From the NCBI RefSeq assembly GCF_028389875.1, contig NC_084702.1, forward strand, positions 55,834,053 to 55,898,052: a DNA stretch of 64,000 nucleotides. Reading direction: 5' to 3'. Below are positions 26,201 to 37,900 of this stretch, piece by piece (the first letter of the stretch is position 1; the number at the start of each line of letters is the position of its first letter). The notes beneath the pieces are model-generated. The model had not been told where the DNA came from. It was given only the letters and a program-made list of their open reading frames with translations, and did no database searches. This DNA comes from Rhea pennata (taxonomy: Eukaryota > Chordata > Aves > Rheiformes > Rheidae). The position numbers and the translations under genes are program-made.

Positions 26201-28755
26201 TAAATGAGCTCCTTCTTAACAAACAACTACAGTGGTTGCTCCTCATATTAAGCTTGACTACAAATGAAAATGACTGTTTGATCAGATTGTCAGACCCAGT
26301 GGACCAAGTTGATAAGAGACAAAATCCTCAAACAGACTTGAATTTGGCTGCCCTGCTTGTCTGCTGTCACCCTCAGCAACCTCAAAGAGCTGTGTGCCTG
26401 ATGCATGCTGTAAGCTGATCACCCCCATGGGGATGCACTTGGGCTGCTGGCCGCGGAAGCTGCACGCCTGCTCTTCCAGTGCAGCACCAGCCTCAGGAAG
26501 CCCTCCCTGCTCAGCGCCTGCATCAGAGGGAGAGCCAGCATGTAAAGGGGGTCACTGAAGAGACACCAGAGTAGCTTTTCCCTTGCAGCCAAACCTCCTG
26601 TCACATCTCTGTCAGTGAAACTGTGTCATGCTTCTGCATGCAGCTGAGGAAAAAAGGACTGATCAAACGGAGGAATAATCCAGCTGAAATACGGTGGGTT
26701 TAATTCTAACCGCGCCCACATGCAGCAGCAATTCCAACATCATGCCACCATCAGGTTTGTTTGAGCAGTACTGCCAGATCCTGCCAAGGAAAGTAATGCA
26801 GGAAAACAGCGTTGCTATGCTCTGCCACCACACAGCAACTCTACTGCACCAAAAATGCCCATCTAAGAGAGTCCTGAGCATCTGTTTAGGAGCTTTGTTT
26901 TCTTTTGCTGAGCTGCATAGATTTTATAGATCATAGAGGCATTAATGAACTCTGTTAGGCAATTCTAAATCACATGGCATAAAGCTTGTAAGCCTGTCAG
27001 GGAACCTCTTCTCGAGGGCCAGAAAAGACCCAGGGGAAGTAGAGACCTCAGCAACCAGCTTCTGAAGAGATGAAATCTGATTCGGGCACTGTGATGAGTG
27101 CTGAAAACTCCTTCCTTTCCACATTGCTACCCTCAGGGAGAGATACACACCTGGCTGCCTTTAGAAGGGACAAATTGAGGGTAGATGTGGGGGAGGTTTG
27201 CACTGGTTTAATTTGTCTGCATTGCTGCAGAAAGTTGAAACTTGTTTCGTGAATTATATTTCCTAATCAAGGTGTGTATTGTCTAATGCTCGCTTTTGCC
27301 TACAGTATAGTGGTGATGTATGAAAGCTGTGGGACATTTATACGCTTTCACCCGCATACGGCCATATGGTTGATCTGGTGCCTAGAAAAACTCTGAGAAG
27401 CCTCCAAGGGATTGTGCTGGGAGATGGAGTTTGGAGGATCCCTGCTGTAACTCCTCGCTTTCCGCTTCTCACCCTCCTTATGTGAGGGGTACACAAGGAA
27501 CTAGGTAGTGTGTGTGAGCACAGCTGCCACACTACTCCTGAGAGCCCTTCCATGCAAGTGGGACTAGCAATTGGCCATAAAGATCAGTTTGACTCACTGC
27601 TATAACCACAAGGTGGCACAAAGCAGGCTTTGATTTCTTTTGCTTGCAAGGTCTGTTGCCATGTACTTCTTGAATTCTTTTCTTGTTGGGCTCTGTACAG
27701 CCTTACATTGGGGTCTTGAGGGTTTAAATTTACAAACACCCAACCGTTTTCAAGAGCGCTCATGCAGACCCGGGAGAACTGTGCCCTACACATAGATTCA
27801 TTACATCACTGCTCTTTGTTACTGTTAACCAGAGTCCATCAGAGACAGGTTTTGTCAGATACAGATATTAATATTTGTGTACTGGGTAGCCTGAATTCTG
27901 CACCAGGCCAGGATGTTATGGTTTGACATCTGACCTTCTCAATACATCTATGAAGAAATCATAATCTTCTTTTGCAGTAGGTCCATAAAAAGGATGACAA
28001 GAAGCAGTAGAAGCAATAGGAGAATCACATGGCTTGAAAGAAACTAGGCACAGCTACACAAGCTTATCTACTCCGTGACACTATGCTTCATAAAGCACGT
28101 ATGACTGGTTCCCAGCCAAGCTGAGGTAGAACAGCCATACCATTTAATTTTTGGCAACAAACAGAGCTGCCTAAGTTAGAAGCATTAAGCTCTCTGGCTG
28201 GTCAGAGAAGATCCCTCCAGGAACCATTCTGAGTGGTTTATATCATGAGAAGGCTTTTAATGTAATCTAGCATTGTGGCTTTTGTAGCTAGAGTCACAGA
28301 AACTGGCTTCACTAATTACTAAGAAAAAAACACCTGCAATTTCTGATCTTCACATGTTCTAACTGCAACCTGTTCCCATCTCTTCTGAACCCATTTGCCT
28401 GTACTTCAGTTACAAGATATGCTACCATGTCACTCAACAGTGAACAGGAAATTCAAAAACCGAATAGCAATGAAATACCACCCTAACAAAATTCTCATTA
28501 CCAAACTTTCTGTGCTAACATACATAACAGGAGATGTTGTCTTACTCACTTGAAAAACAAGTCACATATCAGACCACAAAACAATACTATCAGAGAAGAG
28601 CTCAGGGTACAAGGCAGAAAATACTGAAAATCAGGCCAAGCCCGATGTTTTCCTGTCTTGCATTACTGTAAGAAAAGCAACAAAGAAAGAGAAATGCAGT
28701 TAGAGAAAGGGAAATCCTCTTGAAATTGGGGTTTGACATAACAAAATGTGTATGT
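17300..28755. other. Intergenic, no gene recognised
   Basis: More than 11 kb without a supportable gene. An A16 run lies at 24496-24511. A GC-richer zone at about 25100-25430 carries several overlapping 60-105 codon ORFs on both strands, as GC-rich DNA does by chance. A second GC-richer patch is at 26400-26620. None of the translations shows a recognisable domain. I saw no CR1 copy, LTR pair or RNA gene here. Confidence 0.6.
24496..24511. repeat. A16 homopolymer
   Basis: Sixteen consecutive A residues, followed by ACACACAAAA. On the minus strand it produces a run of Phe codons inside two spurious ORFs. Confidence 0.9.
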
Positions 28756-28793
28756 CACCTCATCAGGTGTGTCGCACCTCATCAAGTGTGTGA
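28756..28793. repeat. Tandem duplication, two 19-bp units
   Basis: CACCTCATCAGGTGTGTCG is followed immediately by a copy that differs at two bases. Each unit begins with a near-palindrome whose outer arms are CACCT/AGGTG, and the first unit contains an E-box (CAGGTG). Confidence 0.85.
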
Positions 28794-28937
28794 CCTAATG
28801 AGAAGGTAAACATTTATTCATAGATCACGAAACAAGCTATGATGATATAACAGTCCACGGTAGGTTAAAGAGCTTGCAGCTCTCATTTAAGGTTAAGTAA
28901 AATAAGATTACTTATAAATGATTTGAGTGGGAATCTT

Positions 28938-28970
28938 ATTTGCATCTAGAGCATTTCTGTCAATGCAAAT
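28938..28970. promoter_or_regulatory. Inverted pair of POU octamers, candidate enhancer core
   Basis: A perfect octamer ATTTGCAT at 28938-28945 is followed 17 bases later by a perfect ATGCAAAT at 28963-28970, so the two sites face each other. The octamer is the established binding site of POU-domain (Oct) proteins. A given 8-mer is expected only about twice in this window over both strands, so two within 33 bases is notable. The surrounding sequence is AT-rich and holds TAAG/AATTA-type cores. Regulatory function is inferred, not shown. Confidence 0.35.
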
Positions 28971-30547
28971 GAACCATTCCAGACTACTATCTCTCATCAG
29001 TTCCTTTTGCTCCTGGTTGTTAGCAAGTACCATGTTCTCTGCAATGAATTAATACAGAAGCCCCACCAAACACACTTTGGTTTTACCTTGTCAGGGCCCA
29101 GACAAGCCCAGCTTTCTGTTGGATGTCAGGATAGGATTTAGTCTGCTTGACTGAGACGCCCAAACTATAACTAAGTAAACTGAATTTTAAGTACTTAGCA
29201 AAGCTGTCTTCCTAAAATGAACACATATCTTCCCTGCACAGACAGTGGCAATACACAGGCATTTTTAAGGCTTTGAAAGGGAACTCACACCTGCCCAGAA
29301 TTAGCCATCTAAACAGAATCCAATAATCCCAAATGTTTTGATTTGGCTAATTTGGTCATTAAACCAAATGGGTCCAGATTTGGAGGATAGCTTTTATTTC
29401 TGGATAGTGGTAGAACAAAACGATACAGAACTGATTGCTCTGTTTTGCACTGCCATGCAACATGCAGCCCCACTTTCTTGGATGCAGAGAACCCTTTAGC
29501 TACAGAATTGCTCTGTGCCTGCTGTGTCAGTACAGGTAGGAATGAATTGCAGAAGGCATTGCCAAGTGCTTTGAACTCTTCAGCAGTACAAACTATTCAT
29601 AATAACAGGATGTTTCACCTTTTTAACTAACTCATTGGCCTAGGAACCACAAAGATTTCTCTGCATACCTCTCTGACTGACACAGATACATGACTAGTCT
29701 TCTTGCAGGGAAGAGTCTCAGCAATTGCCCCATTTACTGTCCAAGTACAATAGAACTATACTTCATTTTCTTTTCTTTTCAAAGAACACCAATTTACCAG
29801 CACAGCAGGTTCAGGTTTGGTCTCTTCCCACGGAACTGCCCAAGGCTTGTGTGGCTGCTTCAGGAAAATGGTGCCAGGGCTAGACCAAGGTCATACTGCT
29901 TCTTACCCAAAAAGTGAAAAAAGTGGAAAAGGGACTGCAGAGGGTTAACCTTGCCATTCCTTTACCGTTAGGTATGAGCAAGAAAAGCAATGTTGCCACT
30001 GGGAGCAGGAAGCTCTGTATACTCCAACCCCTCTCTAGGCAGAAGCAGCACCACCAGCCAGCTTCCCAATGATCTGGGACAGACAAAACTGAGGCCACAC
30101 CAATTTGCTACCCAGAGCCATTGCTTTCTTACCCTTTCGTTAAAGCTAGCTCTGTTTTCTCACACATCTTGCTCAGTGATGCAGACAGTGCTATAAAGTA
30201 CGAGCTTCCAGTGCTGGAGAACTTCACCTGACTTAGAATGTCAATGTGTATGCTCTTAGCCACAGGCTGAAACATCAAAAATCCTTGCTCTCCTTTCTGG
30301 CTGATTTCCTCCTGCCTTGTGGAAATCCACCTGCCTTGTGTTTTCCTCCTGCCTATATAAAACCAGTGTAAATACAAACCAGGATGGCACTAAACAAAGA
30401 GGCCTGTTAACAAAGAGTCAAGTTCAGCAGATGCTTTATGCTCACTTTAATGGCATCCCACTGACTGAAGGCATGAAGCAAGAAGGCTTTTGTTGTACTT
30501 GTTCCTTTGATGAATTAATGCTAATACGATGGCTTTCAAAAGAAGTC
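28971..30547. other. Intergenic, no gene recognised
   Basis: No gene, RNA or repeat was recognised. The start of a 195-codon plus ORF (from 30317) lies here but runs by chance into the CR1 copy on the right. Confidence 0.6.
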
Positions 30548-31251
30548 ACACAGGACCTGCTGGAAAGCGGTTCTGTGGAGAAGGACCTGGGAGTTCTGGT
30601 GGACAAGTTTACCGTGAGCCAGCAATATGCCCCTGTGGCCAGGAAGGCCAATGATATCCTGGGCTGCATTAGGAAGAGTGTTGCAAGCAGGTTGAGGGAA
30701 GTGATCCTGCCCCTCTACTCAGCCCTGGTGAGGCCACATCTCGAGTACTGTGTTCAGTTCTGGGCTCCCCAGTATGAGAGAGACATGGAGCTACTGGAGA
30801 GAGTCCAGCGTAGGGCTATGAGGATGATCAGAGGGCTGAGCATCTCTCCCATGAGGAAAGGCTGTGAGAGCTGGGCCTCTTTAGCCTGGGGAAGAGAAGA
30901 CTGAGGGGGGATCTTGTCAATGTTTATAAGTACCTGAAGAGAGGGTGTCAAGAGGATGGGGACAAACTCTTCTCAGTGGTGCCAAGCAACAGGACAAGAG
31001 GCAATGCGCACAAGCTGAAACACAGGAAATTCCATCTGAATATAAGGAAGATCTTCTTTCTTGTGAGAGTGATAGAGCACTGGCACAGGTTGCCCAGAGA
31101 GGCTGTGGAGTCTCCTTCTCTGGAGATATTCAAAACCTGCCTGGATGCAACCCTGTCTAACATGCTCTAGGTGACCCTGCTTGAGCAGGGAGGTTGGACT
31201 AGTTGATCTCCAGAGGTCCCTTCCAACCTCAACCATTCTGTGATTCCGTGA
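30548..31251 (+). mobile_element. CR1 LINE, 5'-truncated, best-preserved copy
   Basis: About 700 bases of CR1 with the C-terminal part of ORF2 and the 3' end. The translation reads '[16 protein letters not shown]', '[16 protein letters not shown]', '[20 protein letters not shown]' and '[14 protein letters not shown]', which are conserved blocks C-terminal to the reverse-transcriptase palm. A frameshift just after 'MIRGL' moves the reading frame. The remainder, including '[19 protein letters not shown]' and '[20 protein letters not shown]', is readable in another frame at 30976-31170. The 3' block 'GGAGGTTGGACTAGTTGATC' leads to the tandem end 'ATTCTGTGATTCCGTGA' at 31235-31251. It lacks the endonuclease and most of the reverse transcriptase, so it is inactive. 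Confidence 0.96.
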
Positions 31252-34200
31252 CCTCAAGGAGGCAGCTAAATGCAAACTTCTTTGAGCATGGAGACCACTG
31301 CAGTTTCAACCCTTAATAAAATGCTTGGTATATTCAAAGTGTTGTAAGTAATTAGTATTTTCCCCACTGACAATTGCCTGAGAATAATAATGAACTTTGT
31401 TCTTGGTAAAGAGTTGAAAAGCATTTCAGAAGTTTATGAGTATGCAGTCAGGCAGACAGAAATGTAAGTTCTCGAGGCTGAAAACTTATATATCCTAATA
31501 TTCTGTTTCCATGGCTGGATCCAGTACTCTCTTGGGTATTGCAAACAGCCAGTGTAAACTCTAACATCAGCAATGAACCAAGACAGGGGTTCCAAATCCT
31601 TGATATGGCTCATGATCCTCTTTATCTAGATGTCCAAAAGGACTTCAGAGGAAGGTTATTTACTATGCAGTGTTTGCAGACAAGTCCGTGAAACATTTGA
31701 CTGGAAAACAATTTGTCTGCTCTACTCACAGTTGATCGATTGCAACCTGTACTTACATCTCCACAGACAGAACTACTCACATTCACACAAAAGGCTTAAG
31801 TTTCACGTTCTGTCAAATGGACAGCCTGAGCTTTTAACAGGAAACAAGCTACAAATGCCCTCAGTGATAATCTAATCTATTGATTGTTTCCTTCTGCATT
31901 TTCTCATATGATATAATATTATAATCAGAATCAGTTTCTACTTGATTCTCATTAATTCTCGATATTCCTGCTACACATACATACACACTCTGAACAATAA
32001 ATTCCTTCAAAGCACAGAAAGGAACTTTTTGTGATTTTCACACTTTTGTATACATCAGATGATGAATTTTCCCAGGAATTTTGTATGTATTTCCAAGATG
32101 TTTATCTATATAGAGATATGGTCCTTACATGAATGAGCTTACAATCCAGCAGCTGCATTTTGTGCGCCTTATTCTTTTAAGCAGACCTTGCCCATACAGT
32201 TAACTTCTTACGGCCAAGCTCTTACCTACAGCGGCAGGAAAACACAGCAGATCCACTAAAGTGAAAAAAGCTATTGTAGATTTACTTTGATGTAAAATAC
32301 ACTCTGAATCACCTGTTTCTCTTGAGCTAATTCACAAGCAAAGCCTGCCCATGTCCACAAGACCCACAAGACCATACATTAAAGTATTATTGGACAAGTG
32401 GCAACAGCAAACAGTGGCAGGAAAGCGTTTGCTAGAGAGAGAGGACACAGCCATAGCAACAAGAGCTGTAGATGTTTTGCCAGGTAATGACAACCTTTTG
32501 AAGGTTCTAGCAGATTTACTTTTATTGTCTGAGGAGATGATCAGGGCCTCAGGAAGAAATGTTTTATGGGATTTAAAGACATGAGGAAGGAGATTCCTGG
32601 AAACTAGGACACAATGAAAGCAGACGTGAAGAAAGAAGGGGAAGAAATAGTTGAGTGTTTTTGACACACTAGAAAGAAGAGGGAAAAAAAGGAGTAATGG
32701 CATAGTGTTTTGTGAATATGGGTTGTACAGGACCAGCAAAAGCAGGACAAAAGAACAGATTCTGAATGCTGATCTCCCAGCTGTCAGAAAGCCTCCCAGC
32801 ATTTTTTATGGCCTATACTATTTCCCTTAAGAACCTCCAGCACAGGGATAGTTTGGAATCCTGAAGAGGTGGGTATAGGAGCAGCAAAAGTACTGAGCTC
32901 TCCCTTTTGTCTAGGCTGTCTGTAAGCACCTGGGATGGGTTGTTGTGACCTGGAACAACCCAAAAGGGCATGAAGTTCTGGCTAGTGACTGAGCCAAATT
33001 CTGCTATTACAGTCAGGGTAATTTGATCAAATTCAGTTCAAGCATTCCTAAATTTACATCCCTTGTTCTTATTTTTTAAAAACAAGATTTCAAAATTCCC
33101 AGTGAAAATTCTGGAAATATTAGAGGGACATCCCAAAGATCAAATCTAGGCCATGTCCTATGGCAAGACTGGAAAGGAGTTCATTCATATCTGAGCAAAC
33201 TACCACAAAACGCTTCATGGCCACTCCAATAAAATGGGAAGAAGTTGGCCAGATGGTGTCATTAATATACATTTTGAACTCATGAAAGGGTCTACCTAAG
33301 GACAGACAGAAATAAGACATGCCTTGAGCCTCTGCAAATTCTCTGAGACCAAAGAGAATTGTACAGCTTGTACACGCTGTTTGTAATTTTTTTTGAAAGA
33401 CAAAATCTGTGTAATTAATCCGTGTAAATCAGCAGAATATAAAACCTTTCATTTGGAATATATATTTTATGTGTCTATGTATGCATACAAGTGTGCATTT
33501 ATACATGTAAATATATAAATATATCTGTATACATACACACGCACACGTATATATGTATACACACTTATACAAAGATACTGTATTTGCTGTCTCTGGTACA
33601 GTGAGCTACAAGAGGCAGCAAGACTAAATTCTATCTCCAGTGAGGTGACTGGATGCAAAGTCCTGCAGCATGAATGTAGCATACTTTGAACCCAGTGTTG
33701 GCTGGAACAGAAATCTGAAGATCTCCTTATAGCAATCAGCATAGAACAGCCTCTCATACACTGCTCGCCACGCACCAGTGACAACTTGCCAAGTACCAGA
33801 GTCCAGCAAGCAGCATGGAAATGGTAGAACTTCCTGCCACACAAACAGCCATTTATGAGACTATTCTCTGAAACAAAGAATTTTCTGTTTTCCCCAAAAC
33901 TGTTAGAGCTCCCTTCCTAGCAGGATTCATCAGAGTCTAGTCTCATTAACATAGAAGCAACACTGCTGACAATTCTTACAAGAAAAAAAGAAGAGGCTTG
34001 TGGTTACATCAGGCAGTCCTTGTGGCCGCAGTCATATTTCCTCCATCTAGAACCTATCAGGCTGTTTCATTGTTTAAGAGTACTCCTGCAAGAAAGCACA
34101 GGTCTATGCAAACTTTCCTGTTTCCCAGGAGGCTGTTAATTCTGAAAGAGCAAGAGGTTTTTTCTGTCGTGGCATTTCTTTGAAAACGTATCTGACATTT

Positions 34201-37200
34201 ATATTAATTCTTCCTCCTCAGACCACAATGCAAACTCCCATCCTTATCTCTTACAACAGGTTTTGGCCTTCAAGCTTACCCAGGCTTGCATGATAAAGAG
34301 CTGGAGCAAAGCAAAAGGAAGCTCTGCAAAACAACAGGAGAGGTACTACATCTTTGTGGAATCAGTTTCTTGCTTATCTGCACTCCAGCTACCAAGAGAA
34401 CGAAGTAAGCGAAAGTCAATAATGAGCTGGGGTGAGGAAGAAGACACACTGCTGAAGTGGTTAGGACTTTTCCTTGGGGAAGTCCCGCAGGAGCTCATCC
34501 AGGGGTTGCAGTAGCCTTTCACTTAGCATGTAGTCCATGACCCTGTCACTTGCAATTCAGGAACACCACCACTGCTTTCACAGGCCAAAGAATCTAGTTT
34601 TCAATCACTTATATCAGCTTGACTGTGACTTCAAAATGAACGATTTCTACCCATCAAGTCAGGGTCTCTTCATTGCCCTTAAGTCTTTTTGGTATTATAT
34701 ACACAACTGAAAAGGAGAGAGCACTCCTAGTAACCAGGCTTAAGACTTTCTGAGATTTTACTATTCAGTATATATGTTTTTTACCATGTTCTCACATGTA
34801 TAACACATACCTGCAATGAAATTAATTTGCAAAGTTCAAACCAAGGCCCCTTTACTTCTTCTTTTCTATTTTACTGTCTCTGCTACTTTCTTCAAAGAAC
34901 ACTCTTCATCTTGTAACACAGAGAGAGTCTAGCCTTCCAGTTACTGCAGGCAGCTCCAAAGTAAAACCAAATTCCCCCAAAAGACGAACACTGCTTTACT
35001 AAAAACACATAATGAGAACAGAAGGCTACATCCTGAAATACTACAAGTCTTGCTGATATACTTTGGAGCACCTTCATCTATTTAGAGAATCAAAAGGCTG
35101 TAAGTAATCAGCAGCTCATTAAAGGATCTGAGCAACCTGAAGTCAGTCTCATAGGGTATATACAGAAGCATCTCCTTTACTCTGCAGGTTTGCAGTGTAT
35201 AATCCATTCCCCACTGCTCCTTGCCTGTCCTCCAGGCCTCTGCCAGAGGAATTGCACCAGCCTGGCACTTGCTTGAAGATCCAGAGACAAAACCAGTCGC
35301 ATCCCTCCAGAGGACAGCATCTTTAACATTAGCGCCTCCTTTCCTGTCTTTCCCATTATTGTTCTTCTGCTGGAGCTCATACAGAGCATTATCTTTACTT
35401 AGAGCCAAATTTGATAAGTAAAGGAAGTACAAAACATAGCAAGGAAAGTAGCATTGTTCTGATCATGGGAAAACAAACATGGAGAACATTTTCCTAAAGC
35501 CAACAGTGGCATATCATTCCCAGTGAATGGTAACATTTCTATGGATATTAGAAAAAAACTATCTTTAAATTCTGCAGCAGAATCTTCAGCTGCTTGTCCT
35601 ATAGGATTCTTCCAACCACTATTCAGAAAGACCATTTCACGGCAAATCCTAGAGGATTTTTCCATATGAAGTTAAACACCTAAGTTCTGGTCTCATGATA
35701 TTCTCAAGCAACCTACACAGTCTGAGCCACTTCTCTGGGGAACAATAAATTGGTGCCCATTGAAACACAATCTTTTGGTTCCACTGTCCACAAGCAAAGA
35801 CAACTGTCTGTAACACAGCAAAGGCAACTTTTGCCAGCAAGTCAGATTTGTGGGTAGGAACAAACATGACTCACTGCTAAGGCTTATAAGAAACAAAGCC
35901 ACAGGCTGCTAGACACCAATTTGTTTATGAAAATCCAGTAAAACTCCAACCGCATAGTGGAAAATTGAACTTCCTCAATTTCTACAGAGGCATCAATCAT
36001 TCTCTTACATATTGCTTATGTGCATTCAGTTCAGATAACTTTGCCCTACCCTATATCAAATAACCTCAGCTCTATCCTATCCCTATCCCATTTCTGTTAC
36101 TAGTTTTGCTATTACTTTGCTGCCTTTGACCTGCCTGTTCTCACCCAGAGAAACTCAGTTCTGAGCTTCGAATCATTTTTCTTGCAGATATTAGCTTGCT
36201 TGAATCTCCCTTATATTTTAATCATAAACTACACCTTCTCTCCCCCTGGTTATTCAGTTAAGCACAGCCTTAATTTACATCATTTGAGTAGTTTTTAATG
36301 GGTAAATGTTAATAGGTCATGGTTAGCTGAACTGGGCAACCCCTTCTGTGGTGTTTTTACTCTCACCACTGATCATACCTTTCCTATTCCACGAGTGATA
36401 CAACATGTCACTTACTACTAGACAAGTACTGGCAACAGGACACCAGATTGTTTTTAACAGTTATCTCTGTGAAAAATGTGATATATCATTCATGTTCAAC
36501 TGATGATTGGGTTTCTGCACCGGGAAAGAGGAGGGGAGTTGTTACGAATTCATGGAATTAAATTCTCATGTCATTTGACAGAAATCTTCTTAGTGATTAT
36601 GGATGTGTGTGACTAGCTGGCACATACTACAGCACTCTGTTCTAATTTTAATGTAATTTTTCATTAAATTAATCATATCTTTGATACCTCTTGTCCTGGT
36701 AGGATGATGACCTGTTTCATTTGTAAGAAGTCCTAATTACTGTGGGCTGGATTACACAGAGCTGGAAGATTTTCCTGTGCCAGTAGATATCTCTGCAAAA
36801 AAACATGTCTTGAAAATGCTTTAAACAATATTTTAATAGTTTTTTTATGAAACAAATAGATATTAAAAGCAGGACCTTAATGTCTGTTTATACAATGGCT
36901 AATGCAATTGAGCACCAGGGATCACGTATTGCTTCCAGCTTCTAGCGCTGCAGTCACTCCACTTTGCCCACACAAAGTGCCCGATATGCCACTGATTTTC
37001 CCACTGACAGAGGCAGACTGCACAGGTTTATCTCTCCTGAAACCATTGCACCTTGTACTGTGAGTCTAGTATGGTTCTGTATCAGTACCACACAAGACCA
37101 AAACATCCCAGGAATAATCAAGTATTACAATGACATTGGTCAGGAATTCAGTAGGTTGTACCTCTTTCCTGCAAGACAATACTACACCGAAGAAGATGCA

Positions 37201-37590
37201 GCAGAGCTGCAGTTGCTCAGGTGAGGAAATCAAAGATATTAGTACCCGTACTCACCTTTCCCATTTATTTCTTTTGTAGGAGTATGAGGAAATCCCTAAT
37301 GTAATTTCCAGAGACTATAGAGTTAAGAAACGTTGAGATCAATACTCTACTGTGGAGGAAAAGGAGAGAAGAAACTTTATACAAATTATAGTTTTGTCCT
37401 TAACATTAAAATTCTTATGCCTTGCTTAAGGGAGAGCATATTACTATACAGAAATCTGCAGGAGACACTGAGAGAGGGTTACTCTGAACTTAGAGGCAGC
37501 AGGTTTTGAGAAGTGTAAAAGCTCAAGTCCGTGGTGCAAGAGGAGAGAAAAGTTTCATTATCAGACTCAAGGAGATTTGCCAGGGCAGCA
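31252..37590. other. Intergenic, no gene recognised
   Basis: No gene is supported. The longest open frames overlap on opposite strands at 32332-32802 (156 codons, minus) and 32351-32584 (77 codons, plus). The plus one has a soluble, helix-like composition, but neither resembles a known family. A TA/CA-rich microsatellite is at 33457-33572. A cluster of TCF-, homeodomain- and OTX-like words is at 36640-36755. Confidence 0.55.
33457..33572. repeat. Imperfect TATG/TACA/CA microsatellite
   Basis: About 115 bases of alternating purine-pyrimidine sequence made of TATA, TGTATG, ACATAC and ACAC units. This composition accounts for the Tyr/Ile/Val-rich tail of the 125-codon minus ORF at 33467-33844. 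Confidence 0.85.
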
Positions 37591-37599
37591 TGCTGAATT

Positions 37600-37900
37600 C
37601 TTGCAGTGCTCTCACCTGGCCAGGACAAACCTGTGGCAAGCTAGAGCCACCGCTACACAGGGCAGGAGCTGGCGAGCCGCCAGGCGCTCGGCCTCAGTGC
37701 CTGCGTGCACCATGCTGGCTCCGCCAGAAGCAAAGCTCATAGCAGGGCTACACGGCAGAGGCAGAGGCATAGGACCTCGCAAAACAATCACCTCTGAACT
37801 TGAGCGGCCTGGCCAAGCACAGCCACCTCTTTCACCCTTTGACATGGGTGGCCTATAAATGGGTCTCTGAATGCATGGAAAAATGGTGACATTTCAGATC
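37600..37900 (+). promoter_or_regulatory. CpG-enriched patch with TATA-like box, candidate promoter
   Basis: Unlike its AT-rich surroundings this patch is GC-rich and has many CpG dinucleotides, for example around 37670-37700 and 37725-37760. A TATA-like CTATAAAT lies at 37853-37860 at its right edge. ORFs of 78 and 93 codons on plus and 77 on minus overlap here but show no known domain, and GC-rich DNA gives open frames readily. It could be a small promoter for an unannotated transcript, an exon, or simply an old GC-rich insertion. Confidence 0.25.

Noticed and set aside
30317..30904. 195-codon plus ORF as a host gene
   Set aside because: Its second two-thirds is CR1 ORF2; the first third is flanking DNA that happens to be open.
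33467..33844. 125-codon minus ORF as a gene
   Set aside because: Its C-terminal third is a translated TA/CA microsatellite and the rest is unrecognised.
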